NCBI RefSeq assembly: GCF_022179065.1 | Contig: NZ_BPQD01000028.1 | Location: forward strand, 1 to 64,000 | DNA: 64,000 bases | Direction: 5' to 3' | Source: Methylobacterium adhaesivum | GTDB lineage: Bacteria > Pseudomonadota > Alphaproteobacteria > Rhizobiales > Beijerinckiaceae | Shown: in pieces, positions 8,061 through 17,100 of the stretch | Position numbering within the stretch: the first letter of the stretch is position 1 | Layout of the letters: the number at the start of each line of letters is the position of its first letter | The notes under the pieces: generated by a model | What the model was told of the DNA's origin: nothing | Databases searched by the model: none | Seen by the model: the letters and a program-made list of their open reading frames with translations, nothing else | Made by a program: the position numbers and the translations under genes

Positions 8061-8605
8061 CGCGCACCTCCCGCCGCCAGGGCGTTCTCGGCGAGGCGCA
8101 CGCGGATGTCGGCCAGGGTGACGGGCCTGAAGCCGAAGCAATCGACGCCGACGTCGGTGCTGGTCGCGGTCCCGGGCAGGCTGCCGTGCGAATGTCCGAA
8201 CAGGTGGAGGTCGCCGTAATGCTGGCGAGGCCAGACGCGGTGGGCGTAGTGCGAGCACCAGACGCCGGTGGTCGTGCCGTCGGCGTTCTCGACGACGACT
8301 CGGATGACGTCGACGACGGGCCCGTCCCAGGGCAGGCGTGACCCGATGCGGTCGTGGTTGCCCCGCACCAGCCGTCGCTGCCCGACCAGGCGTCGAAATA
8401 CGGATCGGGCGCGGGCCTCCGGGCAGCGGTAGCAGAAGTCGCCGAGGTGCCAGACGGTGTCCTCTGGGCGCACGACGGCGTTCCATCGTGCGATCAGGGT
8501 CTCGTCGTGCTCCTCGATGGAGGCGAACGGCCGGGGCGCCAACATCCTGCCTGAGATGATGTGCGCGTGGCCAAAATGGGTGTCGGAAACGAAGAATTGG
8601 GTCAC
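8057..8605 (-). CDS. Calcineurin-like metallophosphoesterase, first of a coupled pair
   Basis: A 182-residue phosphoesterase: SDTHFGH at the N-terminus, WHLGDFC, RGNHDR, CSHY and LFGHSHG give the complete dinuclear metal site. It starts with GTG at 8605; GAGG lies 5 bases upstream inside a hairpin. The stop overlaps the start of the next phosphoesterase by 4 bases. Its length and motif spacing fit small YfcE-like or hydrolase-type phosphoesterases that often occur in phage and island DNA. The substrate could be a nucleic acid end, a cyclic nucleotide or an RNA 2',3'-phosphate; the sequence does not decide. Confidence 0.85.
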   Translation of the reverse strand: MTQFFVSDTHFGHAHIISGRMLAPRPFASIEEHDETLIARWNAVVRPEDTVWHLGDFCYRCPEARARSVFRRLVGQRRLVRGNHDRIGSRLPWDGPVVDVIRVVVENADGTTTGVWCSHYAHRVWPRQHYGDLHLFGHSHGSLPGTATSTDVGVDCFGFRPVTLADIRVRLAENALAAGGAR

Positions 8606-8875
8606 GGAAGCCTCGCGTGAACGGAGGCTCGTGCAGGCGGCGGCGCTCCGGGGTCAGTTGGTCGGGTGGCGGTGCGCGCGTATCATCGGTGGGCCCCTCG
8701 AAGGGCAGCGAAGGTGGCCTGGCCGGTGGCGATAGGCAAGGCCGGGATCGCGGATCCACAGCCGGTGCCGATTGAATGCGTCGTTGAGAAGCGACAAAGC
8801 TAAAATTTGAGGACTTCACCGAACAAGCCTGGCCGGCGGCGGTCGTGTGGCTACAATCGCGCCGGGGTGGATTCG
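8606..8875. other. Divergent intergenic region
   Basis: The 270 bases between the leftward phosphoesterase pair and the rightward Gabija-like pair must hold promoters for both. AT-richer sequence at 8795-8815 is the most likely place for the rightward promoter, but no clear -35/-10 pair stands out. Confidence 0.35.
8609..8629 (-). promoter_or_regulatory. Start-proximal hairpin covering the ribosome binding site of the phosphoesterase pair
   Basis: On the minus strand AGCCTC (8629-8624) pairs with GAGGCT (8614-8609) around a 9-base loop, 3 bases before the GTG start. GAGG in the 3' arm is the likely ribosome binding site and would be hidden when the stem forms. Confidence 0.45.
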
Positions 8876-10846
8876 ATGAAGCTTCAGAAGCTGACCATCA
8901 GTAATTTTCGCTGCTTCGGTCCCGAGCCGATCCATATCGATTTCGATAGGGGCGTGACCGCATTCGTCGGCAACAACGGGTCGGGCAAGACGGCCGTCTT
9001 GGCGGCGCTTGGAAAGCTCTTCGGGGTCACGGGGGGGCAGAAGGCGGTCACGAGATCGGACTTTCACGTCCCCCTCGAAATGAGCGAGGCCCAGTCGGGG
9101 ACCAAGCTCTCCATCGATTGCATCCTTGGCTTTCCCGGTCTCGCAGCGGACGACGACGACGCCTCGATCCCCGAGGTCTTCGGACACATGGCCGTCTCGG
9201 GTCCGGGCAAGCCCCTCCAGGTCAGGATCCGACTGGAGGCGACCTGGACGGATGACGGGACCCCCGGGGGCGTCGTCGAGGACGACATTCGATGGGTCGC
9301 CTCGTTGGACGACGAGTTCGTCTGGTCGAAATGTCGGCCGGTTGCGGCACTGGAGAGAAGCCTCATTCAACTCGTCTACGTGCCAGCCAACCGAAATGCG
9401 TCCGACCAGGTCACCGCCCTTCTGAAGGGAAGACTATGGCGGGCGGCGCGTTGGTCGGGTGCTATGTCGAAGGCTGCCACCGAAACCGCAGACCAGCTGC
9501 AAGCTCGCTTCGACGCGGAGGCTCCTTCCCGCTTCATCGTCGAGCGACTGGAGAAGAGGTGGAGCCAGGTCCATCGCGGCGACTCAGATGCCAAGCCCGT
9601 GCTCAGGTTGGTGGAGAACAGGCTGGAGGACCTAGTCCGACAAGCTGAGTTTGTCTTCCTTCCGGATGAGTCGGGGCAGGCGCGGCACCTTCGTGACCTC
9701 AGCGACGGCCAACGCTCGCTGTTCCATATCGCGCTGACAGCCGCGACCTTGGAGATGGAACGCGATGCCTTCTCGGGCGTCCCTGCGGACGAGGTTTTTG
9801 ACCGTGAGAAGCTGCGTAGGACCTACCTGACGCTCCTCGCCATCGAGGAACCCGAGAACAGCCTGTCGCCGTTCTTCCTGTCACGCATCATGCTGCAGGC
9901 CCGCGAGATAGGGTTGATGGACGGTGCCCAGGTCATCGTCTCAAGCCATAGCCCGAGCATCCTGGCCCGCGTGGAGCCGGAGGAGGTGCGCCATACCAGG
10001 TTCGCATCAGGCACCCGTACGAGCCACGTTCGGCGCCTGAGGCTGCCGAAGGAGGAAACCGAAGCGCACAAGTTCGTGCGGCTTGCCGTCAAAGCCTATC
10101 CCGAACTGTATTTTGCTCGGTTCGTCGTGCTCGCTGAAGGCGAGTCGGAGGCGATCATCTTGCCGCGCTTGGCCGAAGCCATGGGTATACCGCTCGACCG
10201 GTCATTCGTGCCCGTGGTGCCGTTGGGGGGCCGGTTCGTACGCCACTTCTGGAGACTGCTCGAAAGCCTGCAGATACCATACGCCACCCTTTTGGACCTC
10301 GACCTGGGACGCAAGCATGGCGGTGCCAGGGCCATCGCGCACATCCTCGAACGGATGAAGGCCGTGGGCCGGTCTCTCGAATACACCTGGGAGGCTCTTA
10401 GCGGCGAGATCGACCCTGACGAGGTCGACCAGATCGATGATGCCAAGGTCCTCGACGACGGGCACGAGAACGCCTGGCTGTCGGCGCTCAGGGACAAGGA
10501 CGTGTACTTCTCGTTCCCCATCGATATCGACTTCGCGATGATCCAGGCGTTTCCGGACGCCTACAAGCGGAAGCCCGCGGGCAAGCTGGGTCCCAGGAAG
10601 GGCGGCAAGGCCCTTTCGGAGAAGAGGGCCACCACCCTCAAGACCGAAGGCAATGTCGCGCTCTACGAGGAGGACGACACCTACGACGATGCCTTCATCT
10701 GGTATCCCTACCTGTTTCTAGGCGCCAGCAAGCCCGGAGCGCATCTTTCTGCCCTGGGCCGACTGGATGACAAGACCCTCAGGGACAACGCGCCGAAGGA
10801 ACTGATCGCCCTCGTGGAGGCAATCGGGGCGAGCTTGCCCGCATGA
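8876..10846 (+). CDS. gajA: OLD-family ATP-dependent nuclease, GajA-like
   Basis: A 656-residue protein with an ABC-type ATPase and a C-terminal TOPRIM nuclease domain. Walker A is GNNGSGKT (32-39), followed by signature LSDGQRS, Walker B LLAIEEPEN and switch-histidine region SSHSPSIL. In the TOPRIM part the metal ligands are Glu421 (LAEGESEA) and the Asp474-Leu-Asp476 pair. In Gabija systems GajA nicks DNA and is restrained by nucleotide until phage replication depletes it. The start at 8876 fits the strongly conserved MKLQKLTISNFRCF opening; the frame is open to 8807. It overlaps the UvrD-like helicase gene by 4 bases (ATGA), the order of Gabija loci. It is somewhat longer than the best-studied GajA. 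Confidence 0.8.
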   Translation: MKLQKLTISNFRCFGPEPIHIDFDRGVTAFVGNNGSGKTAVLAALGKLFGVTGGQKAVTRSDFHVPLEMSEAQSGTKLSIDCILGFPGLAADDDDASIPEVFGHMAVSGPGKPLQVRIRLEATWTDDGTPGGVVEDDIRWVASLDDEFVWSKCRPVAALERSLIQLVYVPANRNASDQVTALLKGRLWRAARWSGAMSKAATETADQLQARFDAEAPSRFIVERLEKRWSQVHRGDSDAKPVLRLVENRLEDLVRQAEFVFLPDESGQARHLRDLSDGQRSLFHIALTAATLEMERDAFSGVPADEVFDREKLRRTYLTLLAIEEPENSLSPFFLSRIMLQAREIGLMDGAQVIVSSHSPSILARVEPEEVRHTRFASGTRTSHVRRLRLPKEETEAHKFVRLAVKAYPELYFARFVVLAEGESEAIILPRLAEAMGIPLDRSFVPVVPLGGRFVRHFWRLLESLQIPYATLLDLDLGRKHGGARAIAHILERMKAVGRSLEYTWEALSGEIDPDEVDQIDDAKVLDDGHENAWLSALRDKDVYFSFPIDIDFAMIQAFPDAYKRKPAGKLGPRKGGKALSEKRATTLKTEGNVALYEEDDTYDDAFIWYPYLFLGASKPGAHLSALGRLDDKTLRDNAPKELIALVEAIGASLPA

Positions 10847-12708
10847 CTGTCGTCGCTCCGCAGGATTGGCGCCCGGTGGGCATCGACGGCCTTGAGGACA
10901 GGGCGTGGGAAGCGTTGCGCGAGACCGACCGTTGCGTCTGCGTTACCGCCGGCGCCGGGGCAGGCAAAACGGAGATGCTGGCGCAGAAGGCGGCCTATCT
11001 CCTTCAGACCGGCATCTGTCCGCCACCCCGCAGGGTACTGGCCATCAGCTTCAAGAGGGATGCCGCCGCCACGCTCCGCGCAAGGCTGAGGCTGAGGCTC
11101 CCGGAGGCGCAGTCACGTCGATTCGTCTCCCTGACCTTCGACGCCTGGACCAAGGGGCTTCTCGATCAGTTCCGCTGCGCCCTGCCATCGCGTTATGCGC
11201 CTCCGGCCGATTACGAGATCTCCTTTCCGACGCGCGACATTCTCCAAGCGCAGCTTGACCGGTTCGGATCCGACCTGAACAGGGAACAGCTTGAGCATCT
11301 GATCGCCAACACGCGGCTGCCCATCGAGGGCCAAGGGCTGTCGGACAACGATGCGAGGACGCTCGATGCCTACTGGCGCGACCAGTACGAAAGCGCTCGG
11401 GCGCCGCTTCTGACGTTCGCGATGATCAATCGACTGGTCGAGTACATGTTGCGCGAGCATGCCGGCATACGGAAAGCGCTCCGTACGACCTACCCATTCG
11501 TTTTCCTCGACGAGTTCCAGGATACGACCGCCGCACAGTTCGAACTCGTCTCAATCGCGTTCTCCCCGGCGACGACGCGCATCACCACGGTCGGCGACGA
11601 CAAGCAGCGGATCATGGGCTGGGCCGGCGCCATGACGGACGGGTTCGGTGCCTTCGAGGGGGTGTTCAGGTCGAGGAGGGTGACCCTGCTGGCGAATTGG
11701 CGCTCCCACGTCGACTTGGTCGCGATACAGCACCTCGTCGCCTCGCACATCTCCCCCGGTGTCGAGATGGTGCAGGCGAAGAAGACCAGGGCCGTCGACG
11801 GTCAGGTGTCCGCCATCTGGGTGTTCAGCGACCGGCGGGCGGAGGTCGAGACCCTGGCATCATGGCTTGCGACCGAGATCGGGTCCGGGGGCGTCGAACC
11901 CCACCAAGTCGTCCTCCTCGTGAGGCAACGTGCCGACGACGTGGAGACCGAGCTTCGACCGGTGTTTGACGGGCATGGACTGACGTTGCGCAACCTCGCC
12001 CGCAACGTAGGCGGCGTGGCTCTCCAGGACCTTCTTGTAGAGGAGTTGACGACCCTGCTCCTTCCCCTGCTACGGGCCAGCGCGACCAGACGCGCACCGG
12101 AAGCTTGGTCGACCGCAATCGAGCGGATGACGGCACTCAGGTCCGCCCAGGACGCAGAGGACGACAACTCGCACCGGGTCATGCGCGAAACCGAGGGGCT
12201 GACGGTTTCCACGCGCAAGCTCATGTCGGAGGTGTCGCCCGCGGACGCACAGGCCGAAGCGGTGGTTTCGCTCCTGATCGACGGCATCAGCGAGGACCTC
12301 ATCAGGCAGTCGACGCCGGCGTATCAGCGCGGTTCGGACTATGGGCGAGTACGCAGCGGGTTCACCGCCCTGCTCGGGGAGTGCATGGCCGCCTCGACGT
12401 CCTGGTCGGAAACGTTGGACCGCTTCGAGGGGAAAGGTCAGGTGCCCTTGATGACCATCCATAAGAGCAAGGGCATGGAGTTCCACACGGTTATCTTCTT
12501 CGGGTTGGACGGGCAGAGCTGGTGGAGTTTGAAGCCCCGGAATCCCGAGGAGATGAATTCTTTCTTCGTTGCGGTGACCCGGGCCGAGCAGCGAGCGTTC
12601 TTCACGTGCTGCGCGGAGCGCGGCAGACGTATCGACTGGCTTGAGGACGTGCTTGGTGACGCCGTTCCGAGGGTCGTCGGCGGACCAGGCTCAACCGGTC
12701 GACGGTGA
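10843..12708 (+). CDS. gajB: UvrD/Rep-type helicase, GajB-like
   Basis: A 621-residue superfamily 1A helicase. All core motifs are present: Walker A AGAGAGKT (36-43), motif II DEFQD (223-227), motif III GDDKQRIMGWAGA, motif IV region NWRSH, motif V TIHKSKGMEFH and motif VI VAVTRAEQRA. The gene starts inside the last codons of the OLD-family nuclease. In Gabija, GajB assembles with GajA and is needed for phage defence. No nuclease domain is fused at the C-terminus, which argues against AddA or RecB. The gene name reflects context plus domains; sequence comparison with known GajB proteins was not possible. Confidence 0.8.
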   Translation: MTVVAPQDWRPVGIDGLEDRAWEALRETDRCVCVTAGAGAGKTEMLAQKAAYLLQTGICPPPRRVLAISFKRDAAATLRARLRLRLPEAQSRRFVSLTFDAWTKGLLDQFRCALPSRYAPPADYEISFPTRDILQAQLDRFGSDLNREQLEHLIANTRLPIEGQGLSDNDARTLDAYWRDQYESARAPLLTFAMINRLVEYMLREHAGIRKALRTTYPFVFLDEFQDTTAAQFELVSIAFSPATTRITTVGDDKQRIMGWAGAMTDGFGAFEGVFRSRRVTLLANWRSHVDLVAIQHLVASHISPGVEMVQAKKTRAVDGQVSAIWVFSDRRAEVETLASWLATEIGSGGVEPHQVVLLVRQRADDVETELRPVFDGHGLTLRNLARNVGGVALQDLLVEELTTLLLPLLRASATRRAPEAWSTAIERMTALRSAQDAEDDNSHRVMRETEGLTVSTRKLMSEVSPADAQAEAVVSLLIDGISEDLIRQSTPAYQRGSDYGRVRSGFTALLGECMAASTSWSETLDRFEGKGQVPLMTIHKSKGMEFHTVIFFGLDGQSWWSLKPRNPEEMNSFFVAVTRAEQRAFFTCCAERGRRIDWLEDVLGDAVPRVVGGPGSTGRR

Positions 12709-12971
12709 CGTCGCGGGATAAGTCGCAATCAGCGGACAGCGCAACGATCATGCGAACGAAGCTCGGCACCTTGCGGCCGCCTGACAAATCCGCCCGCCGG
12801 CATCCAGTCTGTCAAAACGTTCGGCCGGTAAGCGGCCTACGGGGCGGCATCGAAGCTCGGACGCGAGGGCGACAGATCGCTGGGAATGGTGGCGGAGGAG
12901 GCCGTCGCGAACCACATGGGTTAGCCCCCGCCTCCCATAGGGAGGCTCACCGCGATGCCATCGACGTCCAC
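12709..12971. other. Intergenic region between helicase and PIN-like gene
   Basis: The 263 bases hold the hairpin and six-codon leader described separately and no other gene. The open frame continuing upstream from the PIN-like gene through this region is arginine/glycine-rich and not protein-like. Confidence 0.45.
12930..12946 (+). promoter_or_regulatory. Hairpin holding a strong Shine-Dalgarno, before a six-codon leader ORF
   Basis: GCCTCCC-ATA-GGGAGGC is a perfect 7-bp stem. Its 3' arm GGGAGG is a strong ribosome binding site placed 8 bases before an ATG at 12955. That ATG opens a six-codon frame (MPSTST) whose TGA stop (12973-12975) overlaps the ATG of the PIN-like gene at 12972. The layout suggests translation of the leader followed by reinitiation, with access controlled by the stem. 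Confidence 0.45.
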
Positions 12972-13970
12972 ATGAACACCAAGCCCCTGCTCGACACGAA
13001 CTATCTCTATGCCGCCCTCGACCCGGGTGACGCCGAAGCCGACGACCTGCGCCGGCTCCTCGCCACCGGCCGGTGCTTGGTTTCCTCCGTCTCGGTCGTC
13101 GAATGGATCGTGAGGCACGGACATCCCGAGCGGGGCCACATGGACAGGCTCGCGGCGGGCATCGACCTGCTGCACCGACATGCAATCCCCATCGTCCAGT
13201 GCCGATTCCTGTCGGTCGAGCAATCGGAGTTGGATGCGGTCTGCAATGCGACATCCCTGGAGGAGCTCGCCCCCCTTCATCGGGTCCTGCTCGAACGTCG
13301 TATCGAGGCCGAAAGCCAGTTCCTGAACTGGACTATGAACGTCGCCCTGGGAGCCTACTTCTCGGACATCGCGCACTCCCAGGAACCGGCGACCGAAGAT
13401 TTCGACGCCCGGGTCGGGCGGCTTGCCGAGGCTATCCTCGGATCGAACCAGGACCTCATCGCCGACACGGTCCGGAAGGCGGTCCGGCGCGGCTACGACA
13501 CCGGCAACCAGCAGCGCGTGGTCGGCGAGGCGCTCAACGACCTCAGGGCCGCGTTCGTCACGGCGGCCCGGCAATTCCTCGGTGAGATATCAGGCACTCC
13601 GCTCGCCGAGGGGCAGGTCGAGGCGACGCTGGACATCGACAAGCTTCGACGGTTCATCACGAGGTCGGCGAAGGACGGCAACTACGACAGGTTCCTACGG
13701 TTGGTGGGCGCCGACATGCAGGCGCCCCCCGGTTCCAAGAGGGACTATGTCATCCGTTACCTTCTGCAGGTCATCCGGTCCCCCGTGGAGCGCGGCGGGA
13801 ACTACAAGAAGAACGACGTGAACGACAGCTTCCTGGTCGGGCACATGGAGGACGCAGGGATTACGATCATCACCCGCGACGGAGGGATGCGAACCGCGCT
13901 GGCCGAACTCGGCTTCCGTCACCCTCTGAGCGTTGCGGAAGCGTTGGCCAAGGTCGATACCGAAGCCTAG
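12972..13970 (+). CDS. PIN-like nuclease candidate
   Basis: A 332-residue protein with a split PIN-like signature. The N-terminus PLLDTNYLYAAL supplies the first acidic residue (Asp8), VVEW a middle one, and near the C-terminus NDVNDSFLVGHM followed by ITIITRDGGM resembles the last acidic cluster and strand of PIN domains. PIN proteins are metal-dependent ribonucleases, often toxins. The central 200 residues look helical and are not recognised. It follows the Gabija-like pair on the same strand after 263 bases, so it may be an added effector, or an independent gene. No antitoxin-like neighbour is seen. Confidence 0.55.
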   Translation: MNTKPLLDTNYLYAALDPGDAEADDLRRLLATGRCLVSSVSVVEWIVRHGHPERGHMDRLAAGIDLLHRHAIPIVQCRFLSVEQSELDAVCNATSLEELAPLHRVLLERRIEAESQFLNWTMNVALGAYFSDIAHSQEPATEDFDARVGRLAEAILGSNQDLIADTVRKAVRRGYDTGNQQRVVGEALNDLRAAFVTAARQFLGEISGTPLAEGQVEATLDIDKLRRFITRSAKDGNYDRFLRLVGADMQAPPGSKRDYVIRYLLQVIRSPVERGGNYKKNDVNDSFLVGHMEDAGITIITRDGGMRTALAELGFRHPLSVAEALAKVDTEA

Positions 13971-14111
13971 CGGCCAAGCGGCAGGATGGACGATCCGAGA
14001 AGGTGCCACCCGGCGCCTTAACGTCGTGCACATAAAAACGGTGTTGACCCTTTCTGTGAACCCCTCGATCCATGCCATGAGGGCGTGTGTGCGGATTCGC
14101 TGAAGGCGACG

Positions 14112-17100
14112 ATGACGATCAAGGCGCGACGGGAACGGCTCGGTCTATCGCAAGCCGATGTATCGGAGGCGCTCGGCGTCACCAAGAGCTTGCTCAGCAT
14201 GCTCGAAAACGGCAAGCGCGTTCCGACAGAGGACCAGGTAGACAGGCTCGCCGAGATCCTCCGATTGCCCCGCGACCTCGTCGTGATCGGCAGCGGTCGC
14301 CTACCCGGCGACGTCCGAAGTGCCCTGGTCACCGACGCGCCGGCCATGGTGGCCGCCGTCAGGGAGAGGATCGAGGCCCGCGCGGTCACCTATCCGACCG
14401 AGCCGGCGCCGGGCCTCGCTGCCAGCACGTCGAAGCCACCGCGCCCGGGCGCGCCCATTCCCGAACGGGTCGATGTGGCGAGGGCCACGACCTCGTACCG
14501 TACCCACAGCTACCACACCAAGGTGCCGCCCGAGGCCATCGTGCCCTTCATCCGGGCCTTCACGCGTACGGGCGACTTGGTGTGCGACCCGTTCTGCGGA
14601 TCGGGCATGACCGGCGTGGCGGCCATCGGGGAAGGCAGGAACGCGCTCCTGTCCGACCTGTCGCCGGCGGCGGTGCACATCGCGCGCAACTACACGACCT
14701 TCTGCGAGCCGGAGGCCCTCGTGGTGGCGCTGGCCAAGGTCGAGGCCCTCGTCAGGCCGACCATCGACTGGCTGTACAGGCCAGCCCAGGGCGGCTCCCT
14801 CGTCGAGTACACGACCTGGAGCGACGTGTACGCCTGTCCCCGCTGCTCGGCCCGGATGGTGTACTGGGACATCTTCCATAAGGGGGGCGTCGACAACGAC
14901 GGCCTCGCCTGTCCCAAGTGCCGGACCGTCTCGCGCAAGGCCGACCTCGGGTGGGTATGCGAGGAGCCGGTGCAGAGCCACACCTCGTCGGTCGGCGCCC
15001 GGATCGACACGCACGCCCCGACCGCCGCAGAGAGGGCCTTGATCGCCGATGCCGACCAGGCGCCGATCCCGTACTGGATCCCCGACGTCGACTTCGACGC
15101 CGGCCGCGAGATGTGGCGCGCCGGCCACCGCGTCATGGGCATCGCCTCGGCCAAGGACTTCTACACCCGGCGCAACCTGCACGCCCTTGGCGCCCTGCGG
15201 CATGCCATCGTCAGCGAGACAGACGGGCGGGTGCGCGAGGCGCTGATGTTCGCCTTCACGGCGGCCGTGAACCGGGCGTCGCGCCGGTACCAGTGGAACG
15301 CCAAGCGCCCAACCAACGTGATGACCGGGACGCTCTACGTCTCGTCCCTCCGCTACGAGTGGAACGTCTGGAGCCTGTTCCGGCGCAAGGCGGCCGACGT
15401 GTTGCGCTACTACCGGACCTTCCCGACCACCGGCGCCACGGCGCAGGTCTTCCAGAGGTCGGCGACCGACCTCGGGGGCGTGCCGGACGGGGCGGCGGAC
15501 ATGGTGTTCATGGACCCGCCGTTCGGCGCCAACATCTTCTACGCCGACGCCTCGCTGCTCTGGGACGCGTGGTTGGGCAAGCTGACCGACCAGGCTGCCG
15601 AGATCGTCGTCAACAAGCACCGGACCTCGGCCAACGGCGGAAAGACGCTTGCCGATTACGGGGAGCTCATGGGGCAGGCGTTCGGGCAGGCGGCGCGCAT
15701 ACTCAAGCCCGGCGGCCGGGGCGTCCTGGCGTTCTCGAACTCGGACGACGCGGTCTGGGAGGCGGTCCGAGGCGCCCTGTCCGACGCCGGGTTCGAGACC
15801 GAGCGCGTCCACATGCTGTACAAGGGGCAGCCCTCGATCAAGGGCGTGAAGGGCGTCACCGGCAAGGAGAACGTCACCACGTTCGACCTGATGCTGTGTC
15901 TCAAGCATCGGACGGCGGTGGCGGTTTCCGGGGCCGCGAAGGCATCGCCCGAGTTCGTCGACGCCGCGATCCGGGAGGCCCTCGGGGCGGGCGGGCGCAC
16001 CGACGCCATCTACTCCGCGGTGGTGCGTGCGGCGCTCGCCGCCGGCCTGAAGGTCACCGGCCTGACGATGCCCGCCGTGGCCAGGCGCTGCAGGGAACTG
16101 GGCGCCGCGGAGGTCGACGGCCTGTGGTCCCTGCCCGGGACCCCTGACGCTCCGCCTCGACCGTTCCTCGAAGGATACCTGGCGACGGCCGCCGACGTGC
16201 CCGTCAGCGTCGACCCGGACCCCGCGACGGCGAGGGCGATGCCTGGAACCCGAGTCGCGGGCGGGCGCAACAGCGCCTTCTACATGGCGCACAGCTACCA
16301 CACCAAGGTACCGCCCGAGGCGGTCATCCCCTTCATCGAGCACTACACGAAGCCGGGCGACGTGGTGCTCGATCCGTTCTGCGGCTCGGGCATGACCGGC
16401 GTCGCGGCGGCGATGTCGGGGCGGCGCGCGATCCTGAACGACCTGTCGCCGGCCGCGGTGCACCTCGCCTGGAACCATACCCGGGGCTGCGACCCGGAGG
16501 CGCTCGAACGGGGGTTCGCCGAGGTCGATGCGGCCGTCGGGGAGCGGATCGGCAAGCTCTATGCGACGCGCGACGACGAGGGGCGGCCCGCCCTCGCGCA
16601 TTGGACGCTCTGGAGCAGCCGCCATCGCTGTCCCTCCTGCCACGGCACCTTCCAACTCTGGGACGCGATGGACCGGAAGACGGGGCGGCTCGGCACGGTC
16701 ATCGCCTGCCCGTCCTGTAAGGCGGACATCAAGCGGTCCGGCCTGAAGTCCCTTGGATCGGCCCCCGCCTGGGTCGCTTACGAGACCGCGACGGGCAAGC
16801 GCGGCGAGAAGGCCGCCTCGCCGGCCGACCGCGCCCGCGCGACCAAGTTGAGCCGGGAGGACATCCGCGAGTGGTTCCCCGACGTGCCCGTCGGCGCCGA
16901 CCGCGAGATGTACATCCGCTGCGCCCTGGCCCTCCAGGACATCTCGGAGGTCGCCGACTTCTACACCCCCCGCAACCTCCAGGCGCTTGCCCTGATCTGG
17001 AAGGCGATCATGGACGTCGGCGACGACCGGGTCCGCCGGGCGCTGGCCTTCGCCTTCACCAACACGGCCTGGCACGGCACGCGGATGCGCCGCTACAACG

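Noticed and set aside
8061-8819. Long in-frame upstream extension of the second metallophosphoesterase
   Set aside because: It runs out of phase through the first phosphoesterase gene and is arginine-rich; the ATGA overlap gives a natural start at 8060.
14301-17075. A 924-codon open frame antisense to the tandem methyltransferase
   Set aside because: It is a mirror of the high-GC coding frame on the plus strand; composition is glycine/arginine/valine-rich without domains, and the plus-strand protein has every methyltransferase motif.
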